Shown: positions 1 to 8,764, counted from the first letter of the stretch. The stretch is DNA of 50,042 bases from Bacteroidota bacterium (GCA_023427985.1 JAEYZM010000013.1:1-50042), one strand, 5' to 3'. A program made the numbers and translations. The notes: generated by a model from the sequence alone, not told the origin.

Positions 1-41
1 GACTTAAGTCGTGCCACCACTCGGATGCCTGTTGCAAATTT

Positions 42-1931
42 TTAATTATCAGACAGTTCTAGCCAGCGCATTTCTTTGTCTTCTAAGAGTGTGCTAATTT
101 GTTCTAGTTCTGAGGAAAGTGAAATTATCTTTTCAACTTCAGTAACAGTGTTTAATGCAGAAAGAATTTCTGATTTTTTTGAATTCAGTTCGGTTATTTC
201 CTGGTCCAGTTTTTCAAGCTCTTTTTGCTCTTTGAAACTTAATTTCTTTTTAGTATTACTAGTTGTAGTCGCTGAATCACCCGACAAATTTTTCTCGGCA
301 CTCATCGATTTTTCTAGCTTCAATTTTTGCTTTTCTATTTCTAGAGCTTCTTCTTTCTCTAATCTGTAGTCGGTGTAATTCCCTGAATAAATTTTGACCA
401 AACCTTCACCTTCAAACACAAACAATTGGTCTGTTAATTTATCTACTAAATATCTATCGTGTGAAACCAACAGTAAACATCCAGGAAAATTCATCAAAAA
501 ATCTTCTAGAATATTTAATGTGTCGATGTCCAAGTCATTAGTGGGCTCATCAAGAATCAAAAAATTCGGATTCAACATCAACACGCGCATCAATTGTAAA
601 CGCTTACGTTCACCTCCACTCAACTTCGCAACTTTATCGTTTTGCTTATACGGTGGAAACAAAAATTTCGTCAACAATTGAGATGCACTTAATTGCTTAC
701 CATCGGCCATAATAATATGATCCGCAACTTCACGCACAATATCTATCACCTTTTTCTCTTCATCGAACTTCAATCCATCCTGCTTGTAATATCCGTAAAC
801 AGTGGTCTCTCCAACGATCACCTTCCCCTTATCAGGTTCCATCTGCCCAGTAATCAATTGCAAAAACGTCGACTTCCCCGTACCATTTTTACCTGCCACT
901 CCTATGCGATCTTTCTTCTTAAACACATAAGAAAAATCATCAATTATTTTTTTCTCTCCATAAGATTTTCCGATCCGATGTAGTTCTAAAATTTTAGAAC
1001 CTTGCGTATTCATCTTCACACTCAACTCTACACTCTGATTAGGCTTCAACAATTTTGTCTTCCCCTCCAATTCATGAAATGCATCGATTCGCGATTTCGA
1101 TTTTGTTGTCCGCGCTTTCGGCTGCCTCCGCATCCACTCCAATTCCTTACGCCATAAATTTTTATTCTTTTCAAACGATGCCAAATCCATCTCCTCGCGC
1201 TCCGCCTTTTTCTCTAAATAATAACTGTAATTCCCAGCATATGAAAACACCTGCCCTCTATCAATTTCCAAAATTTCATTACACACATTATCCAAAAAAT
1301 ATCGATCATGCGTCACCATCATCAAAGTCTTATTCCCCTTATTCAAATACTCTTCCAACCACTCAATTGTATCAATATCCAAATGATTCGTAGGCTCATC
1401 CAAAATGTATAAATCCGGATCTTCAATCAACAACTTCGCCAATGCAATTCGCTTTTTCTGTCCGCCCGACAATGTTGCAATCGATTGATGCAAATGATGT
1501 ATCCCCAGCACTCCCAATATATGCTTAATTTTATGCTCATACTCCCATGCATTCGCCGCACTCAATGCATCCGTTAACTCATTAATTTCTTTTTCCTTGC
1601 CGATGGGTGCCTCCAACAATTCCTCGTACTTTTTTATCAAACTCAAAGCTGGATGATCATCAGAAAATAAATATTCAGAAATACTTAGGTCGATGTTCGC
1701 CACCGGATCCTGCTCCAAATGCCCAATACGTATTGCTTTATTATGTACTAATTTTCCTTCCGATGGTTCGATGATTTTCGCGATGATGTTCATCAACGTA
1801 CTCTTCCCCGCACCATTCACACCCACTAAAGCAATGCGTTGCCCCGAATTAATCCCAAAATTGATATCTTTAAACAACCACTTATCGTGATATTGATGCC
1901 CTATTTTCTCCGCAGATATATAATTACTCAT
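42..1931 (-). CDS. ABC-F family ATPase, Uup-like
   Basis: A 629-residue soluble protein with two ABC ATPase domains and no membrane segment, the ABC-F plan of ribosome-associated ATPases. Domain 1 has Walker A GVNGAGKST (residues 37-45), signature LSGGQKKR and Walker B LDEPTNHLD; domain 2 has GKNGTGKST, LSGGERKR and LDEPTNDLD. The linker between them is rich in basic residues. The C-terminal 90 residues form a charged coiled coil (KEQKELEKLDQEITELNSKK), which in the family points to Uup, a DNA- or ribosome-linked member, rather than EttA. It is transcribed divergently from the pirin gene; a TATGTTTG box lies 25 bases upstream of the ATG. The molecular role in this organism is inferred. A resistance-type ABC-F is possible but nothing local supports it. 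Confidence 0.9.
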   Translation of the reverse strand: MSNYISAEKIGHQYHDKWLFKDINFGINSGQRIALVGVNGAGKSTLMNIIAKIIEPSEGKLVHNKAIRIGHLEQDPVANIDLSISEYLFSDDHPALSLIKKYEELLEAPIGKEKEINELTDALSAANAWEYEHKIKHILGVLGIHHLHQSIATLSGGQKKRIALAKLLIEDPDLYILDEPTNHLDIDTIEWLEEYLNKGNKTLMMVTHDRYFLDNVCNEILEIDRGQVFSYAGNYSYYLEKKAEREEMDLASFEKNKNLWRKELEWMRRQPKARTTKSKSRIDAFHELEGKTKLLKPNQSVELSVKMNTQGSKILELHRIGKSYGEKKIIDDFSYVFKKKDRIGVAGKNGTGKSTFLQLITGQMEPDKGKVIVGETTVYGYYKQDGLKFDEEKKVIDIVREVADHIIMADGKQLSASQLLTKFLFPPYKQNDKVAKLSGGERKRLQLMRVLMLNPNFLILDEPTNDLDIDTLNILEDFLMNFPGCLLLVSHDRYLVDKLTDQLFVFEGEGLVKIYSGNYTDYRLEKEEALEIEKQKLKLEKSMSAEKNLSGDSATTTSNTKKKLSFKEQKELEKLDQEITELNSKKSEILSALNTVTEVEKIISLSSELEQISTLLEDKEMRWLELSDN

Positions 1932-1956
1932 TCAAAAAAATTTCAGCGAAGATAAT

Positions 1957-1964
1957 CAAACATA
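1957..1964 (-). promoter_or_regulatory. -7 box of the ABC-F gene
   Basis: The plus strand reads CAAACATA, so the minus strand reads TATGTTTG, a full match to the Bacteroidota TAnnTTTG -7 element, 25 bases before the ATG. I see no -33 TTG at the usual distance. Confidence 0.5.
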
Positions 1965-1965
1965 A

Positions 1966-1997
1966 TTTTGAAATAGATGTTATAACATGTAAATTTG
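1966..1997 (+). promoter_or_regulatory. Promoter of the pirin gene
   Basis: TTTTG (1966-1970), 19 bases, then TAAATTTG (1990-1997), a full match to the Bacteroidota sigma-A promoter. Only seven bases separate the box from the ATG at 2005, so the transcript would have almost no leader. The same 19-base spacing recurs in the two rRNA-type promoters at the end of the window. Confidence 0.75.
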
Positions 1998-2004
1998 TAT
2001 CAAT

Positions 2005-2715
2005 ATGAGATATCTAATCCACAAAGCATCGGAAAGAGGCGGCGCCAACTTCGGATGGTTAAATTCAAAACATTCTTTTTCGTTCGGACATTATTACGAG
2101 CCAAGTCGAATGAATTTCGGATTGCTAAGAGTTTTGAACGACGATGTAGTGCAGGCAGGCATGGGATTTGGTGAACATCCGCACGACAATATGGAAATTG
2201 TTAGCATCCCTTTGAGCGGAGCTTTGGAACATAAAGACAGCACCGGAACCAACGAAGTGATTCGAAAAGGAGAAGTACAAATTATGTCGGCCGGAACTGG
2301 TATTCGCCATTCGGAATTCAACCATTCGAAAACCGAACAAGTGCAATTTCTGCAAATCTGGGTCTTCCCTAAAGAGCAAAATATCAAGCCTCGTTACGAA
2401 CAAAAGAAATTTGAAATCGCCGATCGCTCGAACAAATTTCAAACAGTTGTAAGTCCAAACAAAGAGGAAGGTGGAGTTTGGATCAATCAAGATGCATGGT
2501 TTTCTTTAGCAAATGTCGATGCATCAAATTCTGTAAACTATACTGCGAAAAAATCCGATAATGGTGTTTATGTTTTTGTGATCAAAGGTGAAGTTGAAAT
2601 TGCCGATCAAAAACTTTCAGAGCGCGATGCTATGGGTATCGTAGAGTTCGATCAGTTTAGTATAAAAGCTTCGAGCGATGCAGAGGTGTTGGTGATTGAT
2701 GTGCCGATGAAATAG
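2005..2715 (+). CDS. Pirin family protein
   Basis: 236 residues with the two-cupin pirin fold. The N-terminal cupin carries the family signature: FSFGHYYEPSRMNFG, then HPHDNMEIVS and a later IRHSEFNHS, giving the usual His/Glu metal ligands. The second cupin (about 150-236) is degenerate, as in other pirins. Relatives of this length (YhaK/YhhW type) bind a metal, and some have quercetin dioxygenase activity; the physiological role is usually unclear and is not revealed by the neighbours. The ATG at 2005 follows a strong promoter by seven bases and there is no Shine-Dalgarno sequence. Confidence 0.9.
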   Translation: MRYLIHKASERGGANFGWLNSKHSFSFGHYYEPSRMNFGLLRVLNDDVVQAGMGFGEHPHDNMEIVSIPLSGALEHKDSTGTNEVIRKGEVQIMSAGTGIRHSEFNHSKTEQVQFLQIWVFPKEQNIKPRYEQKKFEIADRSNKFQTVVSPNKEEGGVWINQDAWFSLANVDASNSVNYTAKKSDNGVYVFVIKGEVEIADQKLSERDAMGIVEFDQFSIKASSDAEVLVIDVPMK

Positions 2716-2751
2716 GTTCGTGGGTTCGTAGGTTCGTAGGTTCGTAGGTTC
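2715..2751. repeat. Octamer tandem repeat GGTTCGTA
   Basis: Four complete units (2715-2722, with G as last base, 2723-2730, 2731-2738, 2739-2746) and a partial fifth start within the stop codon of the pirin gene. It opens a 170-base intergenic stretch made almost wholly of short repeated phrases. Confidence 0.85.
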
Positions 2752-2752
2752 T

Positions 2753-2768
2753 CCCGATAGCTATCGGG
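2753..2768. repeat. 16-base perfect palindrome CCCGATAGCTATCGGG
   Basis: Perfect palindrome just after the pirin gene. An identical copy lies at 20437-20452. A related stem, CTCCCGA / TCGGGAG with a six-base loop, follows at 2790-2809. It may act as a terminator-like stem or be part of a dispersed repeat family. Confidence 0.85.
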
Positions 2769-2847
2769 ATGCTCGAGTGCTCGTGTGTTCTCCCGATCAT
2801 TGTCGGGAGCGTAGCCACTATCCACTAACACTATCCACTCACACTCT

Positions 2848-2891
2848 CCACTATAACTAAATGATTAGCACACTAGCAAACTAGCACACTA
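2848..2891. repeat. Left arm of inverted repeat around the methyltransferase gene
   Basis: CCACTATAACTAAA followed by TAGCACACTAGCA after a four-base divergent stretch. The reverse complement of 3781-3817 matches this at about 32 of 37 positions. A second TAGCACACTA follows at 2882. The preceding bases repeat the phrase CTATCCACT. Confidence 0.8.
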
Positions 2892-3779
2892 ACTAATAAT
2901 TTTTATTTTCCCAAACACCCCAAGCGGCAACTTCGCACCCTTCGTTGCTTGCAAATACAGTTCTCCAATTTCTAAATTATCGGTTCGTTTGAATGATGAT
3001 TTAATTAGATTTTCTACGATGATCGATGAGAATCCCAATGAGTAGGTATTCAATATTAAAAAGAAATTTTTCTCGTCGGCTAAAGCTGCAACATCTTTCA
3101 TGATCTCGTTGATGTGGTCTTCCAATTTCCATTTTTCACCATTTGGTCCATGTCCGTATGCAGGCGGATCCAAAATTATTCCGTTGTATTTTTTACCACG
3201 CTTCACTTCACGCTTCGCAAATTTCAAGGCATCTTCTACCACCCAACGTATGTCTTTTAATCCCGACAATTCTTGATTTTCGTTTGCCCAGCTTACTACT
3301 TGCTTAATCGAATCGACATGCGTAACATCGGCACCAGCGGAACGCGATGCCAAAGATGCACCACCTGTGTATGCAAATAAATTCAATACTTTCGGCTGAT
3401 CAACTTTCATTTGTTTGATACAGGATGCCATATAATCCCAGTTCGCTGCTTGCTCTGGAAAAATTCCAACATGCTTGAACGATGTTAAACCTAATCGAAA
3501 TTTAATTTGAATGTCGGCAGTCTTATATTCAATATGCCATCTATCGGGCATCGAGTTTTTTAATTTAACCCACTCACCAGCCGAACTACTTTTCGGCTTA
3601 AAATACACATGCGCCATTTGTTCCCATTCTTTTCTTGACATAGCAGGATCCCAAATAGCTTGAGGCTCGGGACGAATCGTAATGTATTTTCCGAAGCGTT
3701 CTAACTTCTCAAAATTTCCACAATCGATTAACTCGTAATCGATCCAGTTTTCGGGTTTGTTTAAAAGTATTTGACTCAT
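2889..3779 (-). CDS. Class I SAM-dependent rRNA methyltransferase (RlmI/RlmK-like)
   Basis: 296 residues. The Rossmann methyltransferase domain fills the C-terminal two thirds: motif I region VLNLFAYTGGASLASRSAGA, an acidic residue after strand 2 (VTHVDS), and the catalytic-type motif ILDPPAYGHG. This DPPxF/Y motif with an N-terminal substrate domain is typical of the COG1092 family, which methylates C5 of cytosine or N2 of guanine in 23S rRNA. It is shorter than E. coli RlmI (about 396 residues) and lacks an obvious PUA domain, so the target base is uncertain. The gene stands alone, with its own repeat-rich flanks and no recognisable promoter box. Confidence 0.85.
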   Translation of the reverse strand: MSQILLNKPENWIDYELIDCGNFEKLERFGKYITIRPEPQAIWDPAMSRKEWEQMAHVYFKPKSSSAGEWVKLKNSMPDRWHIEYKTADIQIKFRLGLTSFKHVGIFPEQAANWDYMASCIKQMKVDQPKVLNLFAYTGGASLASRSAGADVTHVDSIKQVVSWANENQELSGLKDIRWVVEDALKFAKREVKRGKKYNGIILDPPAYGHGPNGEKWKLEDHINEIMKDVAALADEKNFFLILNTYSLGFSSIIVENLIKSSFKRTDNLEIGELYLQATKGAKLPLGVFGKIKIIS

Positions 3780-3780
3780 G

Positions 3781-3817
3781 ATAGTGTGCTAGTGTGCTAG
3801 TATTTTAGTTATAGTGG
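3781..3817. repeat. Right arm of inverted repeat around the methyltransferase gene
   Basis: TAGTGTGCTAGTGTGCTAG followed by TTAGTTATAGTGG (3805-3817), the reverse complement of the left arm at 2848. Further phrases of the same kind (ATAGTGAATAGTGGG) continue to about 3840. Confidence 0.8.
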
Positions 3818-3909
3818 ATAGTTATAGTGAATAGTGGGTTGCTGCCTGTTAAATTTTATGCTAATTTTTACAAATTTGCTATAATGTTTTTTGAATCTCA
3901 TACTATACC

Positions 3910-5784
3910 CTACACTTTTTTACTGTTTTTAATTAATGGTTCCGAATCCCAAGCGCTGTCTTTTGTTGTCATTTGCTGATGCAAATCTTCTGAAAGTAGT
4001 TTTTCTTCCAATTCAATCTGTTCACGCACGGTTAAAATATATTCTTTGGCATCATGTCGCGACTTCGCTAATTTACGCAAGGCTTCTTCGTCGTACTTTA
4101 TAAAATCTTGTGCTTTGCGTGTTGCAGTATAATTGCGAACTCCTAATGCATGCAATACATCCACCGCCATGTGCACGGAAGTATACAGTGTTTCGCGATA
4201 AATTTTCTCAACACCTTCGTCGAGCAAGTCGTAGGCATCGAAACGATTTCTTGCACGCGCCATAATTTTTAAATTCGGAAAATGTTTGCGCGCTAAACGA
4301 ATTAATTCATTGTTCACATCGGTATTATCGATTGCTGCGATGAGCATCTTTGCTTGTTCAGCGCCTGCCGACTTCAATAAATCCAAGCGTGTAGCATCGC
4401 CATAATATACTTCGAATCCCATTTTGCGCAACACATCGACCCGATCGCTATCGTTGTCGAGAATGGTAGCTAAAATTCCATTGGCTCTTAGAAATCTGCC
4501 GATGGTACTTCCAAAATGTCCGAAACCTGCAATAATCACAGCGTGTTTATTATCTATCTGATCGTGTTCTCTTTTTAATGGTTCAATTTCTTTCGTTCCA
4601 AAATACGGATCAATTAATCGCTCATTAATCAGTAAAAATATTGGAGTTAACGCCATACTCAATGCACTCACTGCCATCAAAATTTCATTCCAATTTTTGT
4701 CGATGATGTTCAATTGGTTACTGAAGTTCAATAACACAAAGGCGAACTCACCAACTTGTGAAAGTAGAAATGCAAATAAAATATTCTGATTGTTCGTGAT
4801 TTTGAAAACTCTACCTGCAATTAATATCACAATGGATTTTAAAAACATAATTCCCAAGACCATTACCATAATAAACAAAGGTCTATCGGTGATCAAATCA
4901 AAATTAATGGTGGAGCCAACTCCTATAAAAAATATTCCCAACAATAAACCTTTGAATGGTTCGATATCGCTTTCTAATTCATGTCTAAAACTACTGTTCG
5001 CCAACACAACACCTGCTAAAAATGTTCCAAGTGCAGGTGAAATCCCAACGAGTTTCATCATGTAAGCAACACCAATTACTAAAAACAAAGCCATCGCCGT
5101 GAACAACTCTCGCAAGCGTGTCTTTGCAATGGTTTTCATCAAGGGCGCAACAATGAATTGACCTAATACAACAATACTTATCATTGCTCCAAAAACCGTA
5201 ATGGTTTTCAACCAAGCTGGCATATCGGCAATCAATGAATGGTCGCCAGAGTTCACAACATTGTTCAGGGCAAGTAAAGGAAGAAATGCAAGAATTGGAA
5301 TGACCATGATGTCTTGAAACAACAATACAGAAAAAGATGCTTGTCCAGCCGATGTTTTATTCCAGCCTTTTTCTTTCAATGTTTGTAAAATAATTGCTGT
5401 TGACGACATGCTTAATGACAATGCAATTGCCAACGATGTTGCATGACTTAATCCATAAAATAAATGTGCTATACCTCCAATTAGAAGAGTAGTTAACACA
5501 ATTTGAATTCCACCCAAGCCCACTATGGATCTTCGCATATGCCAGAACTCTTTCGGATCAATTTCCAAGCCGATTACAAACAACATCATCACCACTCCAA
5601 ACTCCGCCGTATGCATTAAGTCGGCCCCCTCTTCACCTACCCAACCCAATACAAATGGTCCAATCACAATGCCCGCAATCAGATATCCCAAAACAGAACC
5701 CAAGCCCAATTTTTTAGCAATAGGCACAAAAGCTAGACCCGCTCCGAGCAAAATAATGGCCGTAAGTAAAAAATCTTCTCCCAT
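3910..5784 (-). CDS. Kef-type monovalent cation:proton antiporter with RCK domain
   Basis: 624 residues. The first 390 are strongly hydrophobic, with about 12 membrane helices of the CPA2 exchanger family (for example FGVVMMLFVIGLEIDP and LGTFLAGVVLANS). A cytoplasmic RCK/TrkA-N nucleotide-binding domain follows, starting at HAVIIAGFGHFGSTIGRFL (GxGxxG-like), with an acidic residue at the end of strand 2 (ILDND). A charged tail of about 90 residues ends the protein. The family exports K+ in exchange for H+ and is gated by cytoplasmic ligands. The upstream gene is the matching quinone-oxidoreductase-type partner, one base away, as in E. coli kefF-kefC and kefG-kefB, so the two probably form one complex. 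Confidence 0.9.
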   Translation of the reverse strand: MGEDFLLTAIILLGAGLAFVPIAKKLGLGSVLGYLIAGIVIGPFVLGWVGEEGADLMHTAEFGVVMMLFVIGLEIDPKEFWHMRRSIVGLGGIQIVLTTLLIGGIAHLFYGLSHATSLAIALSLSMSSTAIILQTLKEKGWNKTSAGQASFSVLLFQDIMVIPILAFLPLLALNNVVNSGDHSLIADMPAWLKTITVFGAMISIVVLGQFIVAPLMKTIAKTRLRELFTAMALFLVIGVAYMMKLVGISPALGTFLAGVVLANSSFRHELESDIEPFKGLLLGIFFIGVGSTINFDLITDRPLFIMVMVLGIMFLKSIVILIAGRVFKITNNQNILFAFLLSQVGEFAFVLLNFSNQLNIIDKNWNEILMAVSALSMALTPIFLLINERLIDPYFGTKEIEPLKREHDQIDNKHAVIIAGFGHFGSTIGRFLRANGILATILDNDSDRVDVLRKMGFEVYYGDATRLDLLKSAGAEQAKMLIAAIDNTDVNNELIRLARKHFPNLKIMARARNRFDAYDLLDEGVEKIYRETLYTSVHMAVDVLHALGVRNYTATRKAQDFIKYDEEALRKLAKSRHDAKEYILTVREQIELEEKLLSEDLHQQMTTKDSAWDSEPLIKNSKKV

Positions 5785-5785
5785 C

Positions 5786-6388
5786 TTATTTGATAATCCA
5801 GTCGTTTAAATAATTTTCATTCAATAATTCATCGCTGTTGTACGAAGCCTGACTCAACTTCTTCAAAACATCGTGATACATCTGCGCATGTTTGTTCAAA
5901 TCTTCATCAGAAATTCTATGACTTCCATGCACAAAAAACGGTGGCAGATAAATCATGTTGCATAATGTTGATGTTCTTTGAAAAGGTCTTAAAAACTCAT
6001 GCACGGTATATCCATGAAAGCCTTCTTTTTGATAACTTTCACGAGGTCCACCCGATGATATGCAATTGAAAATTAGTTTATTTTTCAGTTGTGTTCCTCC
6101 TTTCCCATAAGCCCAACCGTATTCCAAAACCAAATCGATCCATTGTTTTAATATTGGTGGAGCACTGTACCAATAAAAAGGATGCATCCACACGATAATA
6201 TCGTGCTCTAATAATAATTCTTGTTCTCTTTGTATGTCGATGTTGAACTCCGGGTATTCTTCGTACAAATCATGAACCCGAACACCTGGTAAATTTCTAA
6301 TTGAATTAATCAATGCATTCTGAATTCTTGAATTCTCATATCGTGGATGAGCAAATAATACTAAGGTTTTAAGTATTGCTTCTCTCAT
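5786..6388 (-). CDS. KefF/KefG-like NAD(P)H oxidoreductase
   Basis: 200 residues of the flavodoxin-like NAD(P)H-quinone oxidoreductase family. It begins with TLVLFAHPRYENSRI (FMN phosphate loop), then IVWMHPFYWYSAPPILKQWIDLVLEYGWAYG, the characteristic core of KefF/KefG-type ancillary proteins, and SSGGPRESY. Such proteins sit on the Kef antiporter and stimulate it, and some reduce quinones or electrophiles. The ATG overlaps the stop of the upstream ABC ATPase gene by four bases (ATGA), and the stop is one base before the antiporter start, so all are translated from one message. Confidence 0.88.
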   Translation of the reverse strand: MREAILKTLVLFAHPRYENSRIQNALINSIRNLPGVRVHDLYEEYPEFNIDIQREQELLLEHDIIVWMHPFYWYSAPPILKQWIDLVLEYGWAYGKGGTQLKNKLIFNCISSGGPRESYQKEGFHGYTVHEFLRPFQRTSTLCNMIYLPPFFVHGSHRISDEDLNKHAQMYHDVLKKLSQASYNSDELLNENYLNDWIIK

Positions 6389-7134
6389 TGTTTTAATTTC
6401 ATCTTCATGAATTTACTAGCAAATACAAATTCTTCTACTTCTTTATTATTACTGTGTTGAATTTCTTCGCTAGATCCTTCCCACCATTTTTCACCTTTAT
6501 GTAAAAACAAAATATAATCGCCAATCTCCATTACGGAATTCATGTCGTGTGTGTTCACCACAGTTGTAATATTGAATTCTTCTGTAATTTCTTTAATTAA
6601 ATTATCGATGATGATAGAAGTCTTAGGATCTAAACCAGAGTTGGGTTCATCGCAAAATAAATATTTTGGTTGCATAGCAATGGCTCTTGCAATACCTACT
6701 CTTTTCTTCATCCCACCCGAAAGCTCAGCAGGGCTTAATTGGTGTACGTTTTCTAAATTCACACGCTTTAGACAAAAATCGATTCTATCTTTTTTCTCAG
6801 ATAAGGACATATCGCTAAACATGTTCAATGGAAACATCAAATTTTCTTCTACCGTCATAGAATCAAATAATGCCGATCCTTGAAACAACATGCCAATTTC
6901 TTTTCTAATTGGAATTTTTTCTTTGAAACTTAAACTCGTAAACTCTCTTCCATCATATAATATTTCACCACTGTCTACTTGATGCAATCCAACCATACAC
7001 TTTAAAAGTGTGGTCTTTCCAGAACCACTTCCTCCAATGATTAAACTTGTTTTACCAGGTTCAAATTGGGTCGATATAGACTTCAATACTTGTTTGGTAT
7101 CAAAGGATTTGCTTACTTCTTTTAATTCAATCAT
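6385..7134 (-). CDS. mlaF: ABC transporter ATP-binding protein, MlaF-like
   Basis: About 249 residues from the chosen ATG at 7134, which overlaps the TAA of the permease gene by one base; an upstream extension to 7185 would run inside that gene and is unlikely. Walker A is GGSGSGKTTLLK, the signature is LSGGMKKRVGIARAIA and Walker B is LFCDEPNSGLDP. The GGMKKR form and the DEPNSGLDP Walker B fit the MlaF/Ttg2A class that powers phospholipid movement between membranes. The partner MlaE-type permease is directly upstream. No MCE-domain (MlaD) gene follows; it must be elsewhere or be replaced. Confidence 0.88.
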   Translation of the reverse strand: MIELKEVSKSFDTKQVLKSISTQFEPGKTSLIIGGSGSGKTTLLKCMVGLHQVDSGEILYDGREFTSLSFKEKIPIRKEIGMLFQGSALFDSMTVEENLMFPLNMFSDMSLSEKKDRIDFCLKRVNLENVHQLSPAELSGGMKKRVGIARAIAMQPKYLFCDEPNSGLDPKTSIIIDNLIKEITEEFNITTVVNTHDMNSVMEIGDYILFLHKGEKWWEGSSEEIQHSNNKEVEEFVFASKFMKMKLKQ

Positions 7135-7868
7135 TAGAGCATTACTTGTGCGATTAAATAATCGGCGAATAAAATTAAAATACAACTATACACTACTGCC
7201 TTCGTGCTTGCACGTCCAACTTCAATTGCACCACCTACCGTATAAAATCCTTGATAAGCGCTCACACTAATCATGATAAAACTAAAGACATAGGATTTTA
7301 CCAATGCAACATTGACAATTATGGGTAAGAAATCTTTTAAGATTCCAGATATGTATTCTTGTGGTGCGATGACGCCCGACAATGATCCTGCAACGTAACC
7401 TCCGAGAATACTTAGAAACATCGACACAACAATTAACATTGGAATTACAAATAATCCACCAATTAATTTTGGTAGAATTAGAAAGCCACTCGAGTTTACA
7501 CCCATAATTTCAAGGGCATCTATTTGTTCGGTCACACGCATTGTACCAATTTGCGAAGCAATGTTAGAACCCAATCGCCCACTCAAGACCAACATCGTAA
7601 TGGTTGGACTAAATTCTAATATCGTTGAGTCGCGAGTAATTTGTCCAATAACTTCGCGAGGTATGATAGCGCTCACTAATTGGAAAGCTGTTTGTACACA
7701 GGTTACGGCTCCTAAAAAAACAGAAATAATAGCAACGATTCCTAAAGAACCTATGCCCATCACATTCATTTCTTTAAACGTTTCTCTCCAATACACCGCA
7801 GTTTTCTCAGGTCTAGAGAAAACGCTTTTCAACAAAAGCATGTACCTACCTAAATGAAATAAAAACAT
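7134..7868 (-). CDS. mlaE: MlaE family lipid ABC transporter permease
   Basis: 244 residues with about five or six hydrophobic helices. The MlaE family core is clear: VMGIGSLGIVAIISVFLGAV and then SGRLGSNIASQIGTMRVTEQIDALEIMGV, which includes the EQIDAL(E) coupling region. The family handles glycerophospholipid trafficking at the inner membrane. It heads a four-gene minus-strand operon (permease, ATPase, oxidoreductase, Kef antiporter) with overlaps of one and four bases and a gap of one. The 62 bases to the divergent SDR gene hold no perfect promoter box. Confidence 0.88.
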   Translation of the reverse strand: MFLFHLGRYMLLLKSVFSRPEKTAVYWRETFKEMNVMGIGSLGIVAIISVFLGAVTCVQTAFQLVSAIIPREVIGQITRDSTILEFSPTITMLVLSGRLGSNIASQIGTMRVTEQIDALEIMGVNSSGFLILPKLIGGLFVIPMLIVVSMFLSILGGYVAGSLSGVIAPQEYISGILKDFLPIIVNVALVKSYVFSFIMISVSAYQGFYTVGGAIEVGRASTKAVVYSCILILFADYLIAQVML

Positions 7869-7930
7869 AAATCCTTAATATATGCGTAAAAGTAATAATT
7901 TCGTAGCTATTATTTTTATACTATTTGAAT

Positions 7931-8644
7931 ATGACTAAGCAACATAAAACAGTATTAATCACTGGTTCTACCAAAGGAATGGGTTATGCAATAGCGAATA
8001 AGTTTGCTTCAGAATCCTATGATTTAGTGCTAATTGCACGTTCCGACAAAGATTTACAAGAGCAAAAGAAATCCTTGTTAGAAAAGTATAAAATTAATGT
8101 GCATTGCATGAGTGCCGATCTTTCCGATAAAAAGCAAATAAATAAAATCATTGATAATCTTGAAGACTTGAAACTATTACCCGATGTGTTGGTAAACAAT
8201 ATCGGCGTGTTTCAGTTATCGACCATCTTAGAAGAAGAAGAAAATACCATGGAAAAAATTATGAACATTAATTTTTATCCGGGATATTATTTAACAAAAC
8301 TCTTATTGCCAAAAATGTTGAAGCGTGACTCAGGACATATTTTTAGTATCTGTTCTTTTGCTAACATTCAGCCTGTGAAAGAGGCATTTGCATATACCGT
8401 AAGTAAATATGCAGTTTATGGTTTTATTAAAACATTGAGAGAAACCCTAATAGATACCAATGTCAAAACTACAGCTATCATCCCTGGTTCGACACTTACA
8501 TCTTCTTGGGAAGGAACCAGTATTAATGAGGAGCGATTTATCTTAGCTGAAGACATTGCCGAAACCATTTACGTAGCATCAAATTTATCGAAAGGTGCAT
8601 GTATGGAAGAGGTTATCATTCGACCGCAGCATGGGCAAGTTTAA
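7931..8644 (+). CDS. Short-chain dehydrogenase/reductase
   Basis: 237 residues from the ATG at 7931; the frame is open to a TTG at 7925, which would add two residues. It has the classical SDR features: TGSTKGMG near residue 12 (TGxxxGxG cofactor loop), NNIGVF in place of NNAG, SICSFAN, and YTVSK with the catalytic Tyr and Lys. Substrate and pathway cannot be told from the sequence. It is divergent from mlaE and followed by a 120-base gap, so it is probably a single-gene unit. The bases ahead of it (TACTATTTG) are only an approximate promoter box. Confidence 0.85.
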   Translation: MTKQHKTVLITGSTKGMGYAIANKFASESYDLVLIARSDKDLQEQKKSLLEKYKINVHCMSADLSDKKQINKIIDNLEDLKLLPDVLVNNIGVFQLSTILEEEENTMEKIMNINFYPGYYLTKLLLPKMLKRDSGHIFSICSFANIQPVKEAFAYTVSKYAVYGFIKTLRETLIDTNVKTTAIIPGSTLTSSWEGTSINEERFILAEDIAETIYVASNLSKGACMEEVIIRPQHGQV

Positions 8645-8764
8645 TACCGATAGAAATTATTAACCGAGAATCTCAATCGTTCGTCGGCTAAAATATTCTA
8701 TTCATCGGCACTCTATCGACCAAAGCTATTTTTTACCTAATCTTTGGGTATAAATTTTAAAAAA

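Noticed and set aside
1..41. Perfect palindrome GACTTAAGTC at the window edge as a recombination or end site
   Set aside because: Ten bases alone at an arbitrary edge cannot be judged; no partner repeat is seen.
42..1931. Antibiotic-resistance ABC-F
   Set aside because: The C-terminal coiled coil and general layout fit Uup; no resistance gene context.
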